Shown here piece after piece: positions 1-9,701 of a stretch of 64,000 nt of DNA. Every line of letters begins with the position of its first letter. The stretch's first letter is position 1. The DNA is taken from NCBI RefSeq assembly GCF_050947875.1, contig NC_134570.1, positions 104,177,122 through 104,241,121 on the forward strand, read 5' to 3'. This DNA is from Dermacentor variabilis. Lineage: Eukaryota; Arthropoda; Arachnida; Ixodida; Ixodidae. Made by a program: the position numbers and the translations under genes. The notes under the pieces are model-generated. The model did not search any database. It was not told the origin of the DNA and worked only from the letters and a program-made list of their open reading frames with translations.

Positions 1-973
1 TATACCAGGCTTCTTCTGTGCTAGACATTATGTGCTCGAATCTTGCCGCGTGGCCAGTTTAGCGGTATTTTTCCAGTGTTTATAAAACAATACTTTGACA
101 AAAATGATGACTTTGCGAAGCCGTTTGAACCCACAAAGACGGAGCTATGCAAATATAAGTATTGACCATCCCTGATAGGAAAAAGCAACTACAACCACCC
201 CTTTCACGCTGACTGGCAAAAAAAAAAAAAAACTGGAGGACGCATAAGCTTCGCCTTTAAGAGTCAAACGCGAAAGCATTCAAGGATCCGTGACTGCTTC
301 TACCGCTTCCCGGCAACTGCAGCTTATGTAACCGCAATGTTTGCCGGGAAACGCTGTCAGCGAACGCTATGCGCGAAGGCGAGCTTTTTGGTAGAAACTC
401 GGCCTCTTGCGTAGGCAGCGAATGCGCGGAGACGGGCGCCATCTGGATGGTGTTGTTGCAAGGAACCAAAGTGGGCGCTCCGCTCTATGCGTGGCAAGAA
501 CGCCGGAAAAGGGGTCTACGTTTGTGGTTCCGTGTAACAAAATTATGTTTTCTCGTGTATTTCAATTACAATCCGACGCCATCATTTACGTTGGTTGTAC
601 GTAAGTCGTACTTTACGATTTTTATAGACATTTTATTTGCAGAAATTCAATTATTTCAGTGACGTCTTTGCGCTACACAGGGGGCTTGCGTGGTTGGGTA
701 TGCGTGGTTCGGAACAATTTTTTTTCACTCAAAGATGGTCCACTTTCGATGAGGCAGGGCGACACCTGATTTTCTGCTACACGGGGGTCCTTCACGCTGT
801 CGCGTTAATATCGCGCAGGAGGTTAGTGCGTCCACAAGTTGCCGGCGATAAGGACGACCAGCTCGAAGTGCGTCGACGGCGCGTCGGTCTTTCGTCCTGC
901 AACGATTTGCGTGCGGCTTATTGCTCGGCTATTAACTGCGCCTGAGTTGGCCAACCCTTTTAATGCGTTTCAG
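1..973. other. left-edge non-coding stretch, probably intron of the first NRF-6-like gene
   Basis: No coding exon, RNA or repeat that I recognise. It lies immediately upstream of an acceptor site (pyrimidine-rich run ending in AG at 972-973), so most of it should be intron of the NRF-6-like gene whose 5' part is outside the window. A run of 14 A lies near position 220. Short open frames here look like chance. Confidence 0.4.
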
Positions 974-1163
974 ACTCTTCAGCTGGCTGGCTGGTGTGCA
1001 TCTGCTTGTTGTGGGCTCTTCTGCGTTTCTGTGAAGTTTATTTGGTTCTCGAGCCCCAACCCCCCATCGGGAGGCGCGGAGCTGTTTGTGGCATTCTTCG
1101 ACAGGTTACTGTGGTCTTTCTTTATCGCCTGGATCATACTAATGTGTGCTACGGGCCGAGGAG
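974..1163 (+). CDS. NRF-6-like acyltransferase, first gene, internal exon (late transmembrane helices)
   Basis: Exon of a nose-resistant-to-fluoxetine (NRF-6) family protein, a multi-pass membrane protein with an Acyltransf_3 domain; in C. elegans the family acts in lipid or drug transport in the gut. The exon follows a good acceptor (tttcag) and ends at GAG|GTAAGAT, phase 1. Its reading (TLQLAGWCASACCG... then FVAFFDRLLWSFFIAWIIL, CATGRGG) fits the late membrane helices, where the family has an aromatic-rich helix followed by a C-x-TG-x-GG loop. It splices in frame to the exon at 1332. The 5' exons, with the extracellular NRF domain, must lie left of the window. Family assignment is from remembered family patterns, not a search. 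Confidence 0.75.
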
Positions 1164-1331
1164 GTAAGATTGCCTTGATGTTTTTTTTGTTATTTGTTAG
1201 ACGAAACTAGCGCCAGCCAGAACGGATGACCAATGCGGCGTAGATGTCATCTCGTTTTAAGGCCAGCGACATTTCATGGTTCGCATTTTGTACACATGAC
1301 CAAAACTGAAACACACCCTGCTTCTCTTTAG

Positions 1332-1474
1332 GAACTCTGAACAAGTTCTTGTGCTGGAAAGCATTTGTCCCATTGAGCAGGCTTTCCTACGCCGTGTACC
1401 TCATCCACTGGCTGTTTCTCGAACTCATGCTGCATTCATCCAGAGAACGAGTCTACTGGTCGGCATTCAATCAG
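1332..1474 (+). CDS. NRF-6-like acyltransferase, first gene, exon with LSRLSYAVYLIH motif
   Basis: The acceptor is ttctctttag and the donor CAG|GTAGGT; the exon starts in phase 1, matching the exon at 974-1163, and ends in phase 0. It encodes LNKFLCWKAFVPLSRLSYAV followed by YLIHWLFLELML, the most recognisable stretch of the Acyltransf_3 domain in NRF-6 proteins (W-K-x-F-x-x-LSRL-x-Y-x-x-YLIH). It continues to RVYWSAFNQ. No stops or frameshifts are seen, so this part of the gene looks functional. The next exon should carry the last transmembrane helix. Confidence 0.82.
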
Positions 1475-2234
1475 GTAGGTTGCGCTTTGTAAATTTTGTA
1501 GTGCGCTTCATTATGTTATAGTTCTGCGGAAACCCGCAAGGTGGAGGGAAGTAATTAATAAAGGCAAAGTGTGACATCCACGATTAGGTGGATGTCTCAT
1601 TTTCCTTTTATTAATCTGCTTCATTATAAAACAGTGCTGCGCTACATGTTCGTAGTAAAGCTTTCATCTCAGTTTTCCTTCACAAATTATCAAACTCTTC
1701 ATATATACAGTTCCTGACATTGTAAGCGATTATTGCAAGCGTTCTTCAAGAAATACGACTTCCTGTTCGGCTGTGGCTCCTTTAAAAAATTTTCTGTCTG
1801 TAAGAAACATTACTGAAATGAATATAAGCGATGCTCTGTAATTGCAGAACCACGTTTTAGCTATAAAGGTTTCCATCACTGTTTTACTTTATTGCACACG
1901 CCAGACACACCAGGCAACTAGTGGATGGCGGACGGGAAACCCAGTCGACAAGAAATACATCGCCATGAGGACACAGGGTCTCAATAGACAGACTATCGTA
2001 AAACATTTGTACTTTTTCTATGAACTTTTGTCAGGGCTGCCCGAGGCTGCTACTGCTGGAAAGCAATTAAAATACACTACTGATGCAGATGCCGCTCTTT
2101 TTAACCCTGCTGATCAAGCGAAAAGTTCGAAATTTAAAGCTGTAATGCAGATTGCGCTTATCAGCCTAGTCTGTCAACAAAGCTTCGATGAAGTGTAAGA
2201 GTTACGTTACTCTTCCGGTGTCACACGTTGCTTT
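1475..2234. other. intron of the first NRF-6-like gene
   Basis: Intron sequence after the GT donor at 1475. It holds the palindrome at 1554-1615. Otherwise A+T-rich with no recognised element up to the SINE that begins near 2235; an 118-codon open frame at 1842-2198 has no recognisable domain and was not called. Confidence 0.5.
1554..1615. repeat. near-perfect palindrome (hairpin) in intron
   Basis: The outer arm ATTAATAAAGG (1554-1564) pairs with CCTTTTATTAAT (1604-1615, one extra T). The inner arm GACATCCAC (1573-1581) pairs perfectly with GTGGATGTC (1588-1596) around a 6-base loop. The two paired blocks are separated by 8 and 7 unpaired bases. It could be a tiny snap-back MITE or a hairpin in the pre-mRNA; nothing identifies a function. 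Confidence 0.7.
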
Positions 2235-2595
2235 TGTGATAAGAAGCCAACAAACAAAGACACCATGGACAACATCGCGGAATGTACTTGTACTGACTGA
2301 TTGAAATAATGAAATTATAAATTAATGTAATTAAAACTGGATGAAAAAGAAGCTTGCCGCGCGTGGGGAATGATCCCACGTGTTTGCATTACGCGGGTGA
2401 TACTCTACCAATTGAGCCACCAAGGCGCCAGCTTCTCATCCACTTTCTGGGTTATTTATGCGTTACTACTAGGACTAACCCTAGGAGTGCTAGCCAGCGC
2501 CACTACTCACAAACCTTGGTGGCAGATGTGGAAAATCCTTTCTGCCGCAGGCATCACGAGTACGTGATCTTTTTGGGTGAAGCTTACTGGTAAAT
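2235..2595 (-). mobile_element. tRNA-derived SINE, Ruka-like, minus orientation
   Basis: Read on the minus strand, the block near 2430-2353 is tRNA-like: TGGCTCAATTGG matches an RNA polymerase III A box and GGGATCATTCC is a degenerate B box. Upstream on the minus strand (2595-2431) is a block with GTAGTGGCGCTGGCTAGCAC, and downstream (2352-2235) is an A+T-rich tail ending near GTTTGTTGGCTTC. This layout matches the abundant ixodid tick SINE described as Ruka, possibly a composite of two units. It sits in an NRF-6-like intron. Open frames across it are fortuitous. Confidence 0.7.
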
Positions 2596-3632
2596 AAACG
2601 CACACGTGATGCCTGAAGGCATCAGTGGCCTGATCCGAGGCCCTCGTTTTGCAATGAACGAGGTACGGCAGAAAGTATAGTTGGTTGGCCGATCGCCATT
2701 ATGAAAAATTTCTTTCGGAATGGCGGTCTTGCCTAAAAAATGACCATTCAGGTAAAATGCTGCATAGAGAGGCGATAAATTGATGTAAGTGGTCACCGTG
2801 CTAAGGCGAACGATAAAGAAAGATCATGTTTGGGAATTGCGGTAAGGAGGTGGTGGAGAAGGGGAAGAGTCGCTGCGAGACTACATTGTTTCAGTAGCGA
2901 AGGCCGATGGGTGGTAGCCCTGGCAATTTGGCTATATTTGGCGGTAAAGCGGGGTTGCATGGATCGAGATTAAGATGAGGAATGCACGTAGAATTTTCCA
3001 TAACATAGACGAAAGTGTGGCACCTGTCATGTGTTGCTCGCCAGTCCACTGGGTTATGAAATATCGGGGAGGAGCACTGGTTCCGCGGAGCATAGAAAAT
3101 AGTAAAGGCGTCAGATCGGTTGACGGAGATACGGAGTGAATACCAAGGTAACTTCACTAACCATTCCCTGGATGAGGGAAACCGTTGGCCGACAATTATT
3201 AGGGGCACACGCGTGGGAGCTAAGCCGCGATGCGTCTGAAACTACACCCTCACGCGTCCAGACCTCTATGCGTTCGAAACCAGACTCTGATCTTGCCTTC
3301 AAAGTAGACCACATTGGCCAACACAAGGGTCTGATCCCTCCTGTTGTTTACGATGACGCGCTTGTAAATGAGTAGCTTGGACTTCAAGATCATCGGTACG
3401 CGTAAATGGGACAGGATCGAGGGGCCTCAGGATATATGACCGTAGGCATGGTGGTCCCCATCCTGGCCGCCATTGTTGCAGCCTCTTCGTCAGTCGGCGT
3501 GGTGGTAGCGGCAAGGCTACGTACAATTCGATACTTCATCTTGTCTCAGATGTACTCCACACGTCTACCAAAGATTTGCACAAGTAAGAAAAAAGGGAAA
3601 TCTATTTACAGGTTAATACTAAAGAATGTTAG
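2596..3632. other. intron remainder, unrecognised
   Basis: No repeat or RNA recognised. A short hydrophobic open reading (positions 3436-3540, MTVGMVVPILAAIVAASSSV...) follows an AG, but it does not match the NRF-6 helix expected here, so it is not called as an exon. Confidence 0.35.
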
Positions 3633-3773
3633 AGCAGGAAAGACACTAACGTCGTCGCCCTCAGCCCCGGGATCGTGCTCACCTTCTTCGACTTTGCATT
3701 CAGCGCTGCACAGTATGTAGTTTCTAGCTGGGGAATCTTTTGCATCAGAGGTAATTTGCCTTATTTTTATTAG
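3633..3773 (+). CDS. NRF-6-like acyltransferase, first gene, probable last exon
   Basis: An acceptor at gttag|AGC gives phase 0, as required by the exon ending at 1474. The frame reads through VVALSPGIVLTFFDFAFSAA then QYVVSSWGIF, which resembles the last transmembrane helix of Acyltransf_3 in NRF-6 proteins. Without further splicing it closes at TAG 3771-3773; alternatively the GTAATT at 3751 is a donor. The usual FE-x-P motif after this helix is not evident, and the acceptor has a weak pyrimidine tract. The exon may therefore be diverged, mis-bounded or part of a decaying gene. An AATAAA follows at 3849. Confidence 0.5.
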   Translation, partial: SRKDTNVVALSPGIVLTFFDFAFSAAQYVVSSWGIFCIRGNLPYFY

Positions 3774-3848
3774 ATATCTGTTTCACTAAACGCTTCGGCA
3801 ATGAATCTGGCTGTATGACAGGAGATTCTGCTTTGCATTATTGCAACG

Positions 3849-3854
3849 AATAAA
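3849..3854 (+). promoter_or_regulatory. candidate polyadenylation signal of the first NRF-6-like gene
   Basis: AATAAA 76 bases after the possible stop codon at 3773. The motif is common in A+T-rich DNA, so this is only positional support. Confidence 0.3.
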
Positions 3855-5191
3855 CAAGAGCAACGTTTTAAAGAATCGATCGAGCAAAGGAACCCCGTAC
3901 GACGATTTAACTACGCGGGTCATATGACTGAATCCATCTGATAATCAAACGCAAAAATCATGCCACGACTTAGCACCCCTGTCTCTCGAAGTATCACTAA
4001 GCATACTTAGAAAGTGAGAATTGTGACTTTTCAGTAATTGTACGTGTGCGCCACGGCTGACCTTGCAGACTCTCATTTACGAAGTGCCGTTACTCTTCGT
4101 ATCTCACACAAGTTTGCGATTTTATCAACACTGTGACTCGTGCGTGTGCGCTCAAGAAACCTGCAGTTTATTGTTAGCTGCCTCCAAAGTTTACGAAGTC
4201 GGCCTATTATGATTTAAACAAATGCATGACCGAAGGTGCATTTGAACCTGTCTTTCAGCACAGCAGCCCAAGGATTTAACCATTAGGCCACAATCGGACG
4301 CACACTTACCTCGTGTCATAGCCACCCCTTGAAACGCTTTGCGCGACAATCGTGGGTCAGTTTCTAGCATCCTTTCCTGGTGACAGCTAGAGCTTTGAGA
4401 TGCTCGGTTAGATTGCAGTGCCTTCGGGATCCGCCCGTATTTTTCGTCTCAGGCAGGTGATCCCTCCTAAACGGGGCAAGTCGTTGTGTATTGCCATATA
4501 AATAATTGAAGTAGACCTTATTTGAAGCATTACACGCGCCCGGAGCTCCGACGATAAATAAGTAACTAGTTGCAGAAACCACCTAAGATGATTGCGCATG
4601 GAAGCAAATAGCTTATGCAAGCTTCGCAGAACTAAAACGGACGCACTAACAATGCTTTCGAAGTGTGCTGCTGAAGTCGCTAGGTGTGTTTGAGGATGGT
4701 GCCGCACATTGTCGTCCATATTTCTTAATCGACGGCAGGACAGAGGCAAGACAACAGCGGTGTGATGGCAAATAAATGATGATGACTGACAAGATAACGT
4801 CACGACGAAGATGGAATCATGAGCGAGGAGGCATGACGGATTGCGGCAGCGTGATGAAGGATTGCATGACACCGGATGCTGAGATGTGCCTTGCTGTCCA
4901 ATCGTTTACTTCCCGCAGGCCAAATACTAGTCAAATCATCAGTTTAAACCTCGTATAGATTTCATCCACCAAGGGAGTTGGTCTAAGCAAAGCTGTGGTG
5001 AACCGCGAAAACGAAACAACTATTCTGGGGAAGAAATGAAACTGGGATTTATAGGGCGAACGTCCCCACGATAGCGCCAGCTCGGGCGGCGAGTTTCCCG
5101 GTAGTGTTCGAGACTGCCTGCGTGGGTAATGTGAACGCGAAACGTTATCCACAAAGAAAAATATAGAAAAATATTCTTTGATACTTCATTT

Positions 5192-5193
<2 letters not shown>
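3855..5193. other. unrecognised intergenic DNA
   Basis: Apart from the tRNA-like remnant at 4235-4293, I see no gene or named repeat. A 154-codon minus-strand open frame (4408-4872) has no recognisable domain or composition bias and was not called. Confidence 0.35.
4235..4293 (-). mobile_element. tRNA-derived SINE fragment
   Basis: On the minus strand TGGCCTAATGG (4290-4280) fits an A box and GGTTCAAATGC (4248-4238) fits a B box, with about 30 bases between. This is the head of a second tick SINE type whose tRNA part reads TGGCCTAATGGTTA. The mismatched stems argue against a functional tRNA gene. Confidence 0.55.

Positions 5194-5251
<58 letters not shown>
5194..5251. repeat. (TA)n microsatellite
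   Basis: About 29 uninterrupted AT units. It produces artificial poly-Ile/Tyr open frames on both strands. Confidence 0.95.
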
Positions 5252-5255
<4 letters not shown>

Positions 5256-6664
5256 CCCATTTGATGGTGGCCAAAACTATGAAAATTTCCACCCAATTTC
5301 GGAGCAAGTATACTAAAGGGGCTGGACACTAGTCATAAATTGGCACTCTTGGTGTTTTGCAACCTGAGAGCTGCAGCATTCGGCTCATCTTGGCAACTTA
5401 CTTAACTTTCGTTTTCTTTCTCTCTTTCTACTTTTCCTTCCCCGTGTTCAACCCTGTGTGAATATTTGTGGCACTGACTTTCACAGTGTGGGTGAGCTAA
5501 ATTTTGATCTTGAACGCAATGGGCATGATTCTATCTGTGTTTCGTAGAAACTGAAAGTAGAAGTTAACCATTTATTTTCACGTATGTACTGCGCTATTTC
5601 ATTGTGTACAGCTCTTCCTGCTTGTGCCTGACGAATGCCGGTAGTTTTAATGAAGTAGGTAGAACAAATCTGTTTCAACGGAGATCGGTCACTGAGAGGT
5701 TTCAGGCGGTCTAGCTCTACAGCCTGTTATGTACTGCCTAAGCCACTGCACAGGCCCGGGCTCACCTGAAAGCCCAGGCTCGTCCCAAATTGCTGGACGG
5801 GCCTGTTAAAGCGTTTTCCGCCAGTCCCGGACCCATCTCTTGATGGTATGTGATTAGGAAGCTATACTTATTTTGTTTCTACGAAAAAAAAAGTTATTTC
5901 CTCCAAAATAAACCAAATTCATACTAGAAGCCGCTCTTTACGAAGTTTGATATTTACCGTTTTTGCGATTGTACTATTTTACCGTTATCCACATAACTAT
6001 TTTATTGTGATTTTATTGTGAGTGAGTCTGAGTCTAAGTCGCAGATATATTGAACATAGATACCTGAGGTAAGGCGGTGTAAAAGCCATTATACATGTAG
6101 GGACTTCACGGTGCTGACTTTTCCCACTGTTTCCATCACTACTGTGGTACGCACTAAAGAATTAGTGCGGACACAAGCGAAATATCTTTTACAAAAGGAC
6201 ACAATCAGAAAAATGTCGCACAATGCAATACTGGCACAAAATAAGGGGAATACGATAATGTTGAACGTCATGTATTAATACAAAGTAAAAATGTGGGTAT
6301 ATGCAAAACAATTCCCCACAAAAATATAATGAAAAATGTTTTTAAGCGAATTGTGAGACATTTCGCGGATGAAGCTGTGGCATAATTCAAACCCCTTTAG
6401 TGCGGAGGGCCGGGTATATTTTCGATTTTTTAAACCACAATGCGTTCGTGACCATAGCACATATCAGTATTCACCATGCCTTGTAGGGCAGCAGTGAGGG
6501 ATGCTGGAAAGGTGCACACTGTTGATTAATAATTATGTCCCATGTTTAAAATGCGATTTATACGGTTGTAAAAGGCGGAAATCACAAAATTTAGATAACT
6601 GCACGATGCTATAAGCCGAGAAGAGAGGGACAGATTCTGGAGGCTGTTGTCAAAAGTACTTTTG
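5252..6664. other. unrecognised intergenic DNA with a CCGGGC-rich patch
   Basis: Mostly A+T-rich with no gene seen. Positions 5749-5830 form a GC-rich patch (repeats of GCCCGGGCT, GCCCAGGCT, GACGGGCCT) resembling the patch at 8800-8865, probably a degenerate tick repeat. Confidence 0.35.
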
Positions 6665-6850
6665 TAATTCATCATCATCAACAGCCTATCTTATGCCCAC
6701 TGCAGGACGAAGGCCTCTCCCTGTTATCTCCAATTGCTCCTTTCCTGCGCCAACCGATTACAACGAGCACCTGCGAATTTCTTAATTTAATCGCACCACC
6801 TCGTCTTCTGCCGTCCTCTACTGCGCTTACTACGCGACCAGGACCTTAAT
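6665..6850 (-). pseudogene. decayed minus-strand LINE, 3' piece
   Basis: Starts on the plus strand with a TCATCATCAACAGCC-type block and text typical of the 3' part of a widespread tick LINE read backwards. It is cut off near 6840 by another LINE fragment and appears to resume at about 7310. No open frame survives. Assignment rests on recognising the family pattern and on the reverse transcriptase motif in the resumed part. Confidence 0.5.
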
Positions 6851-7310
6851 AATATACAGGAGGAGAACAGGGACCAATTACTAACATATAATGAAATCAC
6901 GAGGCATTATTACATCAACAGAAGGGAATTCCCAGTGCCACACGCTAAGCTCAATAGAGCTCAAGCGGTGACTCTGAGATTGTTGCAAACAGGAACTTAT
7001 CCAAGTCCAAACTTTATTAACAAGATATATCCTGAAAGAGAGATACCAATCAATTGCGAGAAGTGTAATGGCATCATTACTCTGGATCACATGCTTTGGC
7101 AGTGTCCTGTGACTTTCACAGACTGTGACAAGGAGAGAGACTGGTGGCAGCGAGTCCTACACAGTGGAGGTCTTTTCGATCAAGTACAGGCCGTCCAGAA
7201 GGCCCATGATACGGCGGTAAGGTTAAACCTTACTGTCCCGACGTGGGAGCCGCCTGCGTCAACCTGAGGGTTGATCTTCAGGACATTAAAGTTCATCATA
7301 CCATACCATG
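6851..7310 (+). pseudogene. LINE ORF2 C-terminal fragment (I-group type) inserted in another LINE
   Basis: The open frame 6935-7267 and its upstream extension encode the C-terminal tail found after RNase H in I-group LINEs: LNRAQAVTLRLLQTGTYPSP, then a zinc-knuckle-like block CEKCNGIITLDHMLWQC (C-x2-C ... H-x4-C), then WWQRVLHSGG. The stop is TGA after PPAST. The 3' end is followed by ATTAAAGTT and CATACCATACC before the host LINE resumes. The 5' end is truncated, as expected of an aborted reverse transcription. A GCGACC occurs on both sides (about 6833 and 7310) and may be part of a target duplication. Confidence 0.6.
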
Positions 7311-8135
7311 CGACCTGCCCAGCGCCATTATTTTCTCTCCATGTTAATTAGAATATAAATAATACCTGCTCGCTCTCTGATCCAAACCGCTCTCTTTCTG
7401 TCTCTTAAGGTTATGCGAAGCGTTCTCCATATAACTGCTCATTGTGCGGTCCTTCACTTGTTCTCAAGCTTCTTTGTCAATCTCTAAGTCTCTGCCCCAT
7501 ATATCAGCACCGGTAAAAGGCACTAATTATGCACCTTCCTTTTCAATGATAATGGTAAGCTTCTAGTCACCAGCTGACAATGCCTACCATGTGCGATCCA
7601 ACCCATTTTTATTCTTCTGTGAACTTCGTTCTCACGATCAGGGTTCCCTGTAAGTGACTCACATAGCTGAACGTATTCCTTCCCAGGCTCTAGTGGCTGA
7701 CTAGCGATCCTGAACTCTTATTCGCTTGCGTGGTTATTTATCATTCTCTTTGTCTTCTGCATATAAATACTCAACCCCAATCTTACACTCTCCCTGTTAT
7801 GGTCCTTAATCATTTGTTGTAACTCGTCCACGGTGTTGTTGAATGTCATCGGCAAACTGAAGCTTGCTGAGATATTCGCCGTTGATCCTTAATCCTAAGC
7901 CTCGCAGTTAAATAGCTTGAATATTTCTTCCACGCGCGCAGTGAATAGCATTGGGTAGATTGTGTCTCCTTGTCTGGCCCCTTTCTTTATAGGCATCTTC
8001 CTATTTTTCTTGCGGAGAATTAAGGTAGCTTTGTAGTCTCTGTAGATATTTTCCAGCATATTTGCCTAAATGATCTGTACTCCTTGATTACGTATCGCCT
8101 CTACGACTGCTTCTATCTCTACTGAATATTTAATT
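7311..8135 (-). pseudogene. decayed minus-strand LINE, reverse transcriptase domain
   Basis: On the minus strand, positions about 7870-7840 read LQFADDIQQH, the catalytic F/Y-A-D-D box of a non-LTR reverse transcriptase. Neighbouring sequence keeps the character of the RT palm and thumb but has many stops and frameshifts. It ends near 8135, so fingers and endonuclease are missing. Clade is not assigned; the look is RTE- or CR1-like rather than the I-group elements elsewhere in the window. Confidence 0.55.
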
Positions 8136-8799
8136 ACCATACGCTCATTTTATTGCACTATTGTAATACTTTTTCAGGCAGAGCTTTCATTGCGAACCTT
8201 ACACGAGTGTTGTGACCATGAACACTGGGAGCTGCTGCTGAGAATCGCCAGAGTCTTTAAATGATAGAAAACATATAAAATACGACGTAATGCCTGTATA
8301 ACACCTAAGCGTGCTTTGAAAGACGTTACCAAAGAACACCGCGTCTATGAAGTCTACACAAGAATGGTTAATAGTTTCAGCCTTTAGCACACAAACGATA
8401 TTGTGTTTTTAGCGGTACAAGCTAACTTCCTTGCTCCATTCACGCTTAACGGCAAGGGTTGCTGAATGCAATTTAAAGTAAAAGCTTTTTGCCTCTTAGG
8501 ATGTTTTGATTATCACATTGGAAAATAAGGGCACGGTACATAATAATTGGGAACACGCATTCTATTAGTGCCACAGAAAGTGCCCTGCCAGAAGCACTTA
8601 TGTAGGCATCTTCCACACTGAAATACACGCTTAGGAAAAGACCACAATCGCACGCGTAACATTGCAATGTTATTCCAATGTTTTTTGTTACTTCAGTGGT
8701 ACTACAATGTCATTCAATATACCGCATGAGCAATCACATTTTAAGGCATGTACGCCAACGTTTTTTGGGCGAGCTCCGACCACGCGAGATCATTCAAGT

Positions 8800-8865
8800 C
8801 GAGGGCCGGGCCGGGCCCGGGCATAAAGCCACTGGCCCTGGCTTGGTCCGGGTAAAGCCGCTCCA
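8800..8865. repeat. CCGGGC-rich degenerate repeat
   Basis: Reiterated GGGCCGGGCC, GGCCCGGGC, GGCCCTGGC and GGTCCGGG blocks; similar in kind to 5749-5830. Probably a simple-repeat-like tick element. Confidence 0.5.
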
Positions 8866-9455
8866 TACAGGTTTTCGTCCACCAGATTAAGTACCACCAA
8901 CCTCTCCGCTCAGATTCCGCTCAGATTCCAGAGTCAAGCGGAACTTACGTAGTCACAGTTTCTGGTTTTATCCGCGAGCGGCGGTACTGAACCATAGAGC
9001 ACTCTTAAAAGGTATACGCCTTTGGGGCTTATTCCACAACAGTAATCATCACGTGTCTTGCTCGCATTTCTTTTCTTTAACGCTGCGAGCCCGGTACTTT
9101 CAAGTCACGAACGGCGTGAGCGTTATCCACGTGACGCACCATTCTCGACAAGAAAGTAGCGAGCGCCGAGTTTTTAAGGCTCACAAGTTTCTGTGTCGTT
9201 GTCGCGGTCGCACATACACAAAATTCCAGTTGCTCCAAGAGCAGAGCAGCTGTGGGAAAGCGCGGTTCTATGAGTTGACCGTTGCGCCGGCGCCGGAGCG
9301 TGAGTCATTAGCAAGGATTTCAGGTTCATAAGTGCGCGCCCACGCCACGCGCTCTACCAATCAAAGCCGATTCGTTTCCGCCGGGAAAGGAAAGAACAGG
9401 AAATTGTTTCGGGTGCGGTACGCCCGCTTCATTTTCCTTCAGTCACGAAAAACGA

Positions 9456-9701
9456 ATGGGACGGCCACGCGCTATGCGTCTCCCCGAAGAACCGGCAGCC
9501 TTCGACAAGTGGCGGCGAAAACTCGCCTATGAAAGGGCACGCCGTCGGCATGCTGATCCAGCTGTTAGAGACACCCGAGAAAAGAAGATACGAAACAGAG
9601 GGAGCGGGAGGCGATACCAATCCGGCACCATTACCTGTGGGTTCGCTTACAAGCTTCGCTTACCCCATTTTCCGGTAGGGGACCGGTTCGTTGTTCTTTA
9701 A
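9456..9701 (+). CDS. Arg-rich open frame of unknown family (fragment)
   Basis: An 81-codon frame starting MGRPRAMRLPEEPAAFDKW, then rich in R, K, E and A with an ADPAVRD motif. A minus-strand frame at 37,283-37,468 has the same layout (PEEQPAYEQRRQQEW ... KADPAARAAEL), so this is probably one of a repeated family in the genome, either a mobile-element protein or a gene family. Only the first ~50 codons look related. No function is known to me. GC content is higher here than in flanking DNA. It could also be the 5' exon of a longer gene. Confidence 0.35.
   Translation: MGRPRAMRLPEEPAAFDKWRRKLAYERARRRHADPAVRDTREKKIRNRGSGRRYQSGTITCGFAYKLRLPHFPVGDRFVVL

Noticed and set aside
2353..2430. Possible functional tRNA gene (minus strand)
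   Set aside because: A and B boxes are present but the B box is degenerate and SINE-specific sequence continues on both sides.
3406..3600. Hydrophobic stretch MTVGMVVPILAAIVAASSSV as an NRF-6 exon
   Set aside because: Does not match the helix expected at this point of the domain and its splice phases are unproven.
4408..4872. 154-codon minus-strand open frame
   Set aside because: No recognisable domain, and composition looks random.
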